From F1-60-MAGs149 sp032119475 (GTDB taxonomy: Bacteria > Actinomycetota > Thermoleophilia > Gaiellales > F1-60-MAGs149): DNA of 46,621 nt. The notes below the pieces were generated by a model that made no database searches, was not told the origin of the DNA, and saw only the letters and a program-made list of their open reading frames with translations. A program made the translations under genes and the position numbers. Where the stretch lies: contig JAUMCA010000028.1 in assembly GCA_032119475.1 (NCBI GenBank), forward strand, positions 1 through 46,621, read 5' to 3'. This document shows, piece by piece, positions 7,670-14,627 of this stretch (positions are counted from its first letter, which is position 1; every line of letters starts with the position of its first letter).

Positions 7670-8216
7670 CGAGCGACGACGACTCGGCGACGTCCACCGC
7701 GTAGGTGCGGCCGTCGTCGGAGCGCGTGGCCGCGATGCGGCTGGCGGCGACCTCGGCGTCGCCGGGAGCGACGATAACGACGAGATGGCGGGGATCGTCA
7801 CGATCGACGGTCACCCGATGCGGCACGCCGCCGAGGAGGTCGGCGACCACCTGCGCGGGATCGCCGGAGGCGGTCTCGAGCACGACCCGCCCGCCCGAGG
7901 GGGGAACGGGCGCGGGCCCGAGGCCGCCGACCTCGAAGAGCCCGATCACCCCGACCGCGGCGGCCAGGAGCAGCACGATCGGGACGATGCGCGTGGCGCC
8001 GCGTCGGATGTCCCGCGTGGGGCTCGACGGGACGCTCGGCAGCCGATCGAGCTCGTCCATCGCCGACGCCAGCGCGACGACCCGATCGCGGCAGTCCCCG
8101 CAGCCCTCGACGTGGCGCCGGACGTCGTCGGACGCGTCCGGTGCGAGATCACCCACCACGTAGTCGAGCAGCGCGACCGCCGTGGGGTGGGTCGCGGTGT
8201 CCTCGGAGTCGTCCAT
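7659..8216 (-). CDS. Anti-sigma-factor-like membrane protein with zinc-finger (zf-HC2)
   Basis: A 185-residue protein. The N-terminal cytoplasmic part carries HVEGCGDC (His35, Cys39, Cys42), the HxxxCxxC signature of zinc-binding anti-sigma domains. A single membrane segment follows at about residues 76-96 (IVPIVLLLAAAVGVIGLF), and the remainder would lie outside the membrane. Such proteins hold an ECF sigma factor inactive, but no sigma factor gene is adjacent here, so the partner is unknown. It faces away from the GCS2 gene with a 57-bp divergent promoter region. Its ATG has a TAGACT box nine bases upstream. Confidence 0.75.
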   Translation of the reverse strand: MDDSEDTATHPTAVALLDYVVGDLAPDASDDVRRHVEGCGDCRDRVVALASAMDELDRLPSVPSSPTRDIRRGATRIVPIVLLLAAAVGVIGLFEVGGLGPAPVPPSGGRVVLETASGDPAQVVADLLGGVPHRVTVDRDDPRHLVVIVAPGDAEVAASRIAATRSDDGRTYAVDVAESSSLASP

Positions 8217-8225
8217 GAGCGCGCC

Positions 8226-8264
8226 AGTCTAGCGTCGGGCGGGGCCGCGGTCCGCTGCTACCGT
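8226..8264. promoter_or_regulatory. Divergent -10 elements for the anti-sigma-like gene and the GCS2 ligase
   Basis: TAGACT on the minus strand (8231-8226) is nine bases before ATG 8216. TACCGT on the plus strand (8259-8264) is nine bases before ATG 8274. Neither gene has a ribosome binding site in that short interval. Confidence 0.4.
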
Positions 8265-8273
8265 TCGGCGTCC

Positions 8274-9464
8274 ATGGGCGCGTCGGTCGAGGACTCCTAC
8301 GCGGCGCTCGACGCCGCCCGCGGCCACTTCGCCGACGCGACCGACTTCACCATCGGCATCGAGGAGGAGTTCCAGATCCTCGACGCGGTGACGCGCTCGA
8401 TGACGAATCGCTTCGAGGACCTGCGCGACGCCTGCGAGGCCGGCGCCCTGCAGGGGCACGTCGCCGGCGAGCTGATCGCCTCGGAGATCGAGGTCAAGAC
8501 GGGCCGCGCCACGTCGTTCGACGAGGCCGCCCGGATGCTGATCGATCGGCGCATCGCGCTCGCGGACGAGGCGTCCGCGATGGGGCTCCTGGTCGGCGCG
8601 ACCGGCACGCACCCGACGTCGCCGTGGACCGAGCAGCGGATCATCGACACGCCGCACTACCGCATCGTCGAGGGCACGCTCCGCTACATCGCCTGGCGCA
8701 ACAACACGTTCGGGATGCACGTGCACGTCGGCATTCGCGGCGCGGACCGAGCCATGGCCGTCGCGAACCACATGCGCGAGCACGTGCCGATCCTCCTCGC
8801 CCTGTCCTGCACCTCGCCGTGGCTCGAAGGCCGCATCACGCACCTGCGCTCCACGCGCACGCAGATCTTCACCCGCATGTTCCCGCGCTGCGGGATCCCC
8901 GACGTCTTCGCCGACTGGGCGGACTACGACCGCTACGTGCGCTTCCTGCTCGAGACCGCGTCGATCCGCGAGCACACGGAGATCTGGTGGACGGTCCGGC
9001 CGCACCAGTCGTTCGGGACGGTGGAGGTGCGCGCCTGCGATGCGCTGCCCGACGTCGGCGAGTCGCTTGCGCTCGCCGCGCTCCAGGTCGCGCTGATGGC
9101 GCGCGCCGCCCGGCTCCACGACGCGGGCACGCTCGCACCGCCGCGGCGGCCGAGCGACATCGAGGAGAACCTGTGGCGCGCGCTGCGCTGGGGCACCAGC
9201 CGCCCGCAGATCGACCTCGACGCGCGGGCCGAGATCGCCGTCGCGGACTACGTGCCGCGGCTGCTGGAGGCCTGTGCGCCGGAGATCCTCGCGCTCGGCC
9301 TCGAGCCCTGGCTCGCGCCGCTGCACGGGCTCATCGCGGCCGGTGATCACGCGAGCCGGTGGAAGGAGCGCGTCGAGGCCGGTGAGGACATGACGGCGAT
9401 CCACGCCGATCAGGTCGACACGACGATGGCGTCCGCACGGCGCCTGAAGGGCGAGGTGAGCTAG
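8274..9464 (+). CDS. Carboxylate-amine ligase, GCS2/YbdK family
   Basis: A 396-residue protein of the glutamate-cysteine ligase 2 family, which joins a carboxylate to an amine using ATP. Characteristic segments are FTIGIEEEFQILD near residue 25, GELIASEIEVKTG near 65, GTHPTSPW, the metal and ATP site NNTFGMHVHVGI near 145, and VRPHQSFGTVEVRACD near 245. YbdK-type enzymes have weak gamma-glutamylcysteine activity; in actinobacteria relatives include EgtA of ergothioneine synthesis, but no egt genes are nearby, so the substrate is open. It is followed without a gap (TAGATG) by a small hypothetical gene. Confidence 0.85.
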   Translation: MGASVEDSYAALDAARGHFADATDFTIGIEEEFQILDAVTRSMTNRFEDLRDACEAGALQGHVAGELIASEIEVKTGRATSFDEAARMLIDRRIALADEASAMGLLVGATGTHPTSPWTEQRIIDTPHYRIVEGTLRYIAWRNNTFGMHVHVGIRGADRAMAVANHMREHVPILLALSCTSPWLEGRITHLRSTRTQIFTRMFPRCGIPDVFADWADYDRYVRFLLETASIREHTEIWWTVRPHQSFGTVEVRACDALPDVGESLALAALQVALMARAARLHDAGTLAPPRRPSDIEENLWRALRWGTSRPQIDLDARAEIAVADYVPRLLEACAPEILALGLEPWLAPLHGLIAAGDHASRWKERVEAGEDMTAIHADQVDTTMASARRLKGEVS

Positions 9465-9911
9465 ATGGCCGACGAACCGACACCGACCACGGGCGAGGGC
9501 GGCGCGGACGACGCGCCGCAGTCGATCGATCTGACGCAGGTGCGCGTCGAGGGGCTCATGCTCGCCGTCGCGTCCGAGCTGAGCACGATCGGCGCCGGAC
9601 ACCTCGGGATGGTCCCGGAGATGGTCAACGGCGGCGACGCCCTGCAGGCTTCGCTGGCGATCAACGGCGCCGACGCCCTCGTCGAGGCGCTGATCGCGAC
9701 GCTCCCGCCGGATGTCGCGGTGCCCCCGCAGGTGACCGAGATGCGCGGGATGATCGCGCAGCTCAAGCTCGCCTACGTGGAGGCCGTCCGCGATCCCGAG
9801 CAGGGCGATGGCGAGCCGCCCGCGGCGGGCGCGGCCGCGCCGCCGCCGCCCATGGGCGCTGACCCGACGGTGCAGCGCCCGAGGATCTGGACGCCCGGCG
9901 GCGACGTGTGA
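9465..9911 (+). CDS. Small acidic protein, DUF1844-like
   Basis: A 148-residue protein of uncertain function. After a disordered acidic start, residues 20-110 are helical with LMLAVASELSTIGAGHLG, DALVEALIATLP and LKLAYVEAV, a pattern that resembles DUF1844 proteins. The tail is alanine- and proline-rich and ends WTPGGDV. Its ATG follows the ligase stop codon directly and its stop overlaps the GTG of the next gene, so it is translated in the middle of an operon. The DUF1844 assignment rests on pattern memory only. Confidence 0.6.
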   Translation: MADEPTPTTGEGGADDAPQSIDLTQVRVEGLMLAVASELSTIGAGHLGMVPEMVNGGDALQASLAINGADALVEALIATLPPDVAVPPQVTEMRGMIAQLKLAYVEAVRDPEQGDGEPPAAGAAAPPPPMGADPTVQRPRIWTPGGDV

Positions 9912-10714
9912 CCCAGGCCCGGGCCGAGATCGGCGTCTTCGGGGGGTCGGGCTTCCAGGCCTTCCTCGCCGACGCCGAGCAGGTGGCGGTCGAGACCCCG
10001 TACGGTCCGCCGTCGGACCCGATCGCCGTCGCCGAGATCGCGGGGCGCCGCGTCGCGTTCCTGCCGCGGCACGGGAGCGGGCACCGGCTTCCGCCCCATC
10101 GGATCCCGTACCGGGCGAATCTCTGGGCCATGCGCGAGCTCGGCGTCACGCGGATTCTGGCCCCGTGCGCGGCGGGCTCCCTCCAACCGGACCTCGCGCC
10201 CGGGACCTTCGTGCTCGTCGACCAGTTCGTCGATCGCACCTCCGGGCGCCCGCACACCTTCCACGACGGACCCGGCGCCGTGCACGTCTCCGCCGCCGAC
10301 CCGTACTGCCCGCAGCTGCGCGCCCACCTGCTCGCCGTCGGCCGCGACCTCGGGATCGACGTGCGGGCGAGCGGCACGATGGTCGTCGTCGAGGGACCGC
10401 GCTTCTCGACGCGGGCGGAGAGCGCGTGGTACCGCCAGATGGGATGGGAGGTCATCAACATGACCGGGTACCCCGAGGCGATCCTGGCCCGCGAGCTGGA
10501 GCTCTGCTACGCGGCGATCGCCCTGATCACCGACTACGACGTCGGCGTCGCCGACGACCCGGGCGCCACCGCCGTCACCGCCGACGACGTGCAGGCGGTC
10601 TTCAGCCGCAACCTCGACGCCGTGCGCACCCTGCTCGAGCGGGCCATCGCCACCCTGCCCGAGCGGTCCGACGACGACCCCTGCCGGCGGGCGCTGGCAG
10701 GAGCCGCGCTGTAG
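9908..10714 (+). CDS. mtnP: S-methyl-5'-thioadenosine phosphorylase
   Basis: A 268-residue member of the PNP/MTAP phosphorylase family, which splits methylthioadenosine (a polyamine-synthesis by-product) into adenine and methylthioribose-1-phosphate. Signatures are IGVFGGSGF at the start, LPRHGSGHRLPPHRIPYRAN for phosphate binding near residue 58, MVVVEGPRFSTRAES near 158, and INMTGYPEAILARELELCYA near 182, which is typical of MTAP. Specificity for methylthioinosine or inosine cannot be excluded. GTG 9908 overlaps the preceding stop by 4 nt. No further methionine-salvage genes are seen here. Confidence 0.9.
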   Translation: MTQARAEIGVFGGSGFQAFLADAEQVAVETPYGPPSDPIAVAEIAGRRVAFLPRHGSGHRLPPHRIPYRANLWAMRELGVTRILAPCAAGSLQPDLAPGTFVLVDQFVDRTSGRPHTFHDGPGAVHVSAADPYCPQLRAHLLAVGRDLGIDVRASGTMVVVEGPRFSTRAESAWYRQMGWEVINMTGYPEAILARELELCYAAIALITDYDVGVADDPGATAVTADDVQAVFSRNLDAVRTLLERAIATLPERSDDDPCRRALAGAAL

Positions 10715-10731
10715 GCGCGGTACGTGAACCC

Positions 10732-12042
10732 ATGCTGACCGTCCCGCTGCTCGCGCTCACCCTGCTCACCGCCCCCGGTGCCGCTTCGGTGCCCGCCGTC
10801 GCGCACCCCGAGGTCGCGGTGCAGGCGCTCCCCAGCGTGGTCAACCCCAAGGCCGCGACGCGCAGCCGCACCGTCACGATCACCGTCATCGCCGAGGCCG
10901 CCGGCACCGTGGTCGTCGAGGTCGTCGACGCGCGCGGGCTGCTCGTGGCCGACCTCACCGGGCCGCGCTCGGTCAACGCCGGCGGCGAGGTGCAGGCGAC
11001 GTGGTCTCCCGGCAAGGCGGCGGACGGCGCCTACGGCGTGCGCGCCCGCCTGACCGGCGCCGACGGCACCACGCGCGAGGCCGTCACGCCCGTCGAGGTA
11101 GACGCCTCCGCACCCCGCGTGACGATCGCCGCACCCGCTCCTGCCGTCACCGACGACGGCCCGGTCACGCTGCGCGTCGCGGCCGAGGACACCAGCGGCG
11201 TCGACGAACGCGGCGTTCGGGTCCTGCGCCAGACCGGCGAGGTGATCGGCACGATCCCGCTGCCCGACGACGCGGACGCCGTCGAGTGGGACCTGCGTCT
11301 GCGCGGTCGCCTGCTCCTGCCCGGCGTCTACCGCCTCGAGGGCACCGCCGTCGATGCCGTCGGGAACGCGGGCACGTCGACGACAGCGCGCCTGCTCCGG
11401 GTCGATCGCGCCGTCGGCTCGCAGCAGGTGTACAGCCTGCGCGACGCCGGGAACGTCGTCGCGCTGACGTACGACGACTGCGGGGACTCCCTTCCGTGGG
11501 AGCGCATCCTGCGTGCCTTCCGCGTCCTCGGCGCCAAGGCGTCGTTCTTCTGCAACGGCCTGAACGTCCGCCGGAACGCCGCCGTCGCGCGTCGCACCGT
11601 CGCCGAGGGTCACACGATCGGATCGCACACGTGGGCCCACCCGTGGATGACGAAGCTCGCCGCCGGCGAGCGCGCCCGGCAGCTCGCCGGCGACAAGGAG
11701 ATCTGGTGGGAGGTGGCGCGGGTCTCGCCGTCGCCGTTCTTCCGCCCGCCGTACGGCGACGTCGACGCCGCCGTCAGATCCTCCGCGGGCCGGGCCGGCT
11801 TCGCGTGGACCGTCCTGTGGGACGTCGACCCCTCGGACTACCTGTCCCCGCCGCCCGCCACGCTGATCGAGCACGTCCGTGCGAACGCACGCGCGGGCTC
11901 CATCATCGTCCTGCACACGCGCCTCAGCACGGCGGAGGCGACGCCGGGGATGATCAAGGCGCTGCGCGCGAAGGGGCTGGAGCCGGTCTCGCTGGACGAG
12001 ATGTTCGGCCGGGCCTCGTACCTCAGCCGCGGGCGCGGGTGA
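10732..12042 (+). CDS. Secreted polysaccharide deacetylase (NodB domain)
   Basis: A 436-residue protein. A hydrophobic N-terminus (VPLLALTLLTAPGAA) looks like a signal sequence, though it lacks the usual basic residues. Residues 30-240 resemble two Ig/FlgD-like beta domains (KAADGAYGVRARL, DAVGNAGTSTTARL). The NodB domain at the C-terminus has all five motifs: LTYDDCGD, SHTWAHP, FFRPPYGD, WDVDPSDY and IIVLHTR. Such enzymes remove acetyl groups from peptidoglycan or chitin-like chains outside the cell. Its last 20 bases overlap the convergent thiE-thiD gene. Confidence 0.85.
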   Translation: MLTVPLLALTLLTAPGAASVPAVAHPEVAVQALPSVVNPKAATRSRTVTITVIAEAAGTVVVEVVDARGLLVADLTGPRSVNAGGEVQATWSPGKAADGAYGVRARLTGADGTTREAVTPVEVDASAPRVTIAAPAPAVTDDGPVTLRVAAEDTSGVDERGVRVLRQTGEVIGTIPLPDDADAVEWDLRLRGRLLLPGVYRLEGTAVDAVGNAGTSTTARLLRVDRAVGSQQVYSLRDAGNVVALTYDDCGDSLPWERILRAFRVLGAKASFFCNGLNVRRNAAVARRTVAEGHTIGSHTWAHPWMTKLAAGERARQLAGDKEIWWEVARVSPSPFFRPPYGDVDAAVRSSAGRAGFAWTVLWDVDPSDYLSPPPATLIEHVRANARAGSIIVLHTRLSTAEATPGMIKALRAKGLEPVSLDEMFGRASYLSRGRG

Positions 12043-13444
12043 CGTCGACGGGACCCGCCCCGGCTCCGAGCGGGAGCCCATGGCGGACCGCGCCGGTCGC
12101 GATGCGCTTCGCCTCCGTCGCGGCCTCCACCAGCGGCGTGCCACGAGCGAGCAGGGTGGCGAGCGTCGAGGCGTAGGTGCAGCCCGCGCCGTGCGTCGTC
12201 GCGCGCGGGAGGCGCTCGCCCGGGATCTCCCGGGCGCCGTCGGCATCGCAGAGGATGTCCGCGGCGAGCGGCCCGTGCCCGCCGGTGACGATCACGGCGA
12301 TCCCCAGCGACGCGTGGATGGCGGCAGCGAGCGCGCGCGCGTCATCGGTCTCGCGGTCGGCGAGCGCCTGCGCCTCGAACAGGTTCGGCGTCGCGACGGT
12401 CGCCAGGGGCAGCAACCGCTCCCGCAGGGCCCGCAGGGCATCGTCGGCGACGAGACGGGCCCCTGACTCGGCGCGCATCACGGGATCGACCACGAGGGGC
12501 ACGCCGAGATCCCGGTCGATCGCCGCGTAGACGTCGGCCACGGCGGCGATGACGTCCGCGGTCGCCAGCATCCCGGTCTTGACGGCGTCGACGCCGAGGT
12601 CGTCGATCACGACGCGCATCTGCTCGGCCACGAAGGGCGCGGGGACGGCGTGGACCGCCTCGACGCCGACGGTGCTCTGCGCCGTCAGGGCGGTCACCGC
12701 CGTCATCGCGAAGCCACCGGCGGCGCTGATCGCCTTGATGTCGGCCTGGACGCCCGCACCGCCCCCCGAATCGGAACCTGCGACGGACAGCACGCGCGGG
12801 ATCGTCGCGAGGCAGTCGACGAGCTCGCGCACGGCTCCGGCGGGGTCCTCGGCCTCCACGATGCCGCGCACGGCGGCCAGGCGGCGCGCCCCGACGGCCA
12901 CCGCGCGGCGCGCCCGGATGTGGTCCAGTCCGCCCAGGGCGAACCACGGGATGCCCGCCGTCCGCGCCGCCGCCGCGGCTGCCCCGAGGCCGACGGCGGG
13001 GCGCCCGGGCTTGGTGGGCGTCGGCCACAGCGGACTGACCGACGCGTAGTCGGCGCCCTCCGCCTCGGCCGCCGCCAGCACGTCGCCTCCGCGCGTCGTG
13101 CGCCCGACGATGGCGTCGGGACCGCAGATGCCCCGTGCCCACGCGATCGCGCCGTCCTCCTGGCCGAGGTGCACGCCGTCGGCCCCGGACGTCGCGGCGA
13201 GCGCGGGATCGTCGTTGACGATGAACAGCGCGCCCGCCTTCCGCGCGGCCGCCGCGCAGGCGGCGGCCTCCCGCTCCAACGCGGCGCGGGGCACGCTGCG
13301 ATCGCGGAGCTGGATGATGCCGGCACCCGCGGTGACGAGGGCGGGGAGGACCTCGCTGAGCCGGCCGGCGGCCAGATCGACCGGCGCGATGACGTAGACC
13401 CCGGCCGCGTCGAGGAGCGCGAGTCGCTCCGCCCGCGACCTCAC
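12023..13444 (-). CDS. thiED: Fused thiamine-phosphate synthase and HMP(-P) kinase (ThiE-ThiD)
   Basis: A 473-residue two-domain thiamine enzyme. Residues 1-205 are ThiE, joining HMP-PP and the thiazole phosphate: GIIQLRDRS, FIVNDDPALA, GADGVHLGQED, YASVSPLWPTPTKPG and FALGGLD. Residues from about 212 are ThiD, which phosphorylates HMP and HMP-P: SVAGSDSGGGAGVQADIK, KTGMLA, DPVMRAESGA and HGAGCTYAS. There is no stop between the two. GTG 13444 overlaps the thiG stop as GTGA, so a longer reading through thiG is a shadow. It is the last gene of a thiS-thiG-thiED unit controlled by a TPP riboswitch. Confidence 0.92.
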   Translation of the reverse strand: MRSRAERLALLDAAGVYVIAPVDLAAGRLSEVLPALVTAGAGIIQLRDRSVPRAALEREAAACAAAARKAGALFIVNDDPALAATSGADGVHLGQEDGAIAWARGICGPDAIVGRTTRGGDVLAAAEAEGADYASVSPLWPTPTKPGRPAVGLGAAAAAARTAGIPWFALGGLDHIRARRAVAVGARRLAAVRGIVEAEDPAGAVRELVDCLATIPRVLSVAGSDSGGGAGVQADIKAISAAGGFAMTAVTALTAQSTVGVEAVHAVPAPFVAEQMRVVIDDLGVDAVKTGMLATADVIAAVADVYAAIDRDLGVPLVVDPVMRAESGARLVADDALRALRERLLPLATVATPNLFEAQALADRETDDARALAAAIHASLGIAVIVTGGHGPLAADILCDADGAREIPGERLPRATTHGAGCTYASTLATLLARGTPLVEAATEAKRIATGAVRHGLPLGAGAGPVDVTRARG

Positions 13445-14229
13445 GGAGCGGACCCCGGACGCAGGTCGGGCGTGCCCTCCGCAGCCGTCGACGCCTGTGC
13501 GTAGCGCCGTCGCGGCACGCGTCCGGCGCGGGCGGCGAGCCACCCGGCCTCGACGGCGAGACGGAACGCGGAGGCCATGCGCACGGGCTCGGCGCAGCGG
13601 CTGATCGCCGTCGCGACGAGAATGCCGTCGCAGCCGAGCTCCATGGCGAGCGCCGCGTCGGAGGCGGTGCCCAGCCCCGCATCGAGGATCACGGGCACCT
13701 CGACGGCCTCGCGGAGGAGCGCGATCGCGTGCGGGTTGAGGATGCCCAGGCCGCTCCCGATCGGGCTGCCGAGCGGCATCACCGCCACGCACCCGGCGTC
13801 CTGCAGCCGCTGGGCGAGGATCGGATCGTCGCCGGTGTACGGGAGGACGCGGAAGCCCCGGGCGACGAGCGTTCGAGCGGCGATCAGCGTGCCCTCGGGA
13901 TCGGGCAGCAGCGTCCGCTCGTCGCCGATCACCTCGAGCTTGACCCAGTCCGTCTCGAGTGCCTCCCGCGCCAGCTCGGCGGTGCGGACGGCGTCTTCCG
14001 CGGCATAGCACCCGGCCGTGTTCGGCAGCACGCGAACACCGGCCTCGACGATGGCGTCGAGCAGCCCCGGCGGGGCGCTCTCGATCCGACGCATGGCGAC
14101 GGTCACCATGCCGGTCCCCGACGCCGCCATGGCGGACCGGAACGTCTCCAGATCCGCGAAGCCCCCCGAGCCGAGGATCAGGCGCGAGGGCAGCTCGGTG
14201 TCGGCGATGTGCCAGCGCGAGGCGTCCAC
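13441..14229 (-). CDS. thiG: Thiazole synthase
   Basis: A 262-residue enzyme forming the thiazole phosphate ring from deoxyxylulose phosphate, dehydroglycine or iminoglycine and ThiS thiocarboxylate. It starts with LPSRLILGSGGF, has the VTVAMRRI strand, LPNTAGCYAAEDAVRTAELARE, the Schiff-base lysine in WVKLEVIGD near residue 107, GSPIGSGLGI and VPVILDAGLGTASDAA. The start is GTG 14229, three bases after the thiS stop. No thiF, thiO or thiC is present in this window, so those steps must be encoded elsewhere. Confidence 0.95.
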   Translation of the reverse strand: MDASRWHIADTELPSRLILGSGGFADLETFRSAMAASGTGMVTVAMRRIESAPPGLLDAIVEAGVRVLPNTAGCYAAEDAVRTAELAREALETDWVKLEVIGDERTLLPDPEGTLIAARTLVARGFRVLPYTGDDPILAQRLQDAGCVAVMPLGSPIGSGLGILNPHAIALLREAVEVPVILDAGLGTASDAALAMELGCDGILVATAISRCAEPVRMASAFRLAVEAGWLAARAGRVPRRRYAQASTAAEGTPDLRPGSAP

Positions 14230-14232
14230 CGG

Positions 14233-14451
14233 TCAGCCACCCGCCGCCGCGCGCACGATCTCGACGCGCACGCCGTCGTCGACGGGCGTCGCGGTCCAGG
14301 CCGCGCGCGGGACGACCGTGCCATCCACGGCGACCGCGACGCCCCGGTCGGAGGGGGCGACGCCGGCGAGCGCCGCCGCATCGGCCACGGTGCTGCCGTC
14401 GTCCAGATCGACCGTGCGGCCGTTCATCTGGATCCGGATGCTGTCCGCCAT
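14233..14451 (-). CDS. thiS: Thiamine sulfur-carrier protein
   Basis: A 72-residue ubiquitin-like protein ending in the di-glycine AAAGG that is adenylated and thiocarboxylated for thiazole synthesis. IRIQMNGRTVDLDDGSTVADA is the usual N-terminal beta-hairpin region. ATG 14451 lies two bases after the last paired base of the TPP riboswitch, and the ribosome binding site GGAGGA is inside the aptamer. It is the first gene of thiS-thiG-thiED. Confidence 0.93.
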   Translation of the reverse strand: MADSIRIQMNGRTVDLDDGSTVADAAALAGVAPSDRGVAVAVDGTVVPRAAWTATPVDDGVRVEIVRAAAGG

Positions 14452-14452
14452 C

Positions 14453-14541
14453 GAGCTTCCTCCGCTGGTCCTAGCCAGGTCAGGTTCCGCGGTCGCGGGG
14501 TGGAACCCGCCTCTCAGCCCGCCGATCGGGCTCCCGCGCTC
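14453..14541 (-). promoter_or_regulatory. TPP riboswitch (THI element) controlling thiS-thiG-thiED
   Basis: On the minus strand the conserved pieces occur in order: GGGAGCCC, then GGGCTGAGAGG, then a variable GGGTTCCACCCCGC arm, then GGAACCTGACCTGG and ACCAGCGGAGGAA. The outer helix P1 can form between GAGC (14541-14538) and GCTC (14456-14453). The GGAGGA ribosome binding site is part of the conserved 3' strand, so ligand binding would hide it directly. This points to translational control. Confidence 0.93.
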
Positions 14542-14550
14542 AGTCAGCGC

Positions 14551-14556
14551 ACACTA
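14551..14556 (-). promoter_or_regulatory. -10 element for the thiamine operon
   Basis: TAGTGT (14556-14551) is ten bases before the first P1 base of the riboswitch, so the transcript would start about three bases before the aptamer. Confidence 0.4.
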
Positions 14557-14591
14557 GCGGACGACCGGCGGTGGTGCACGAGGGCGATTGC

Positions 14592-14597
14592 TACCCT
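14592..14597 (+). promoter_or_regulatory. -10 element for the membrane pyrophosphatase
   Basis: TACCCT lies 30 bases before GTG 14628. This predicts a leader of about 24 nt containing AAGGAG at 14616-14621, six bases before the start. Confidence 0.4.
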
Positions 14598-14627
14598 CCG
14601 GCGGTCGTCGACTGCAAGGAGTCGTTG

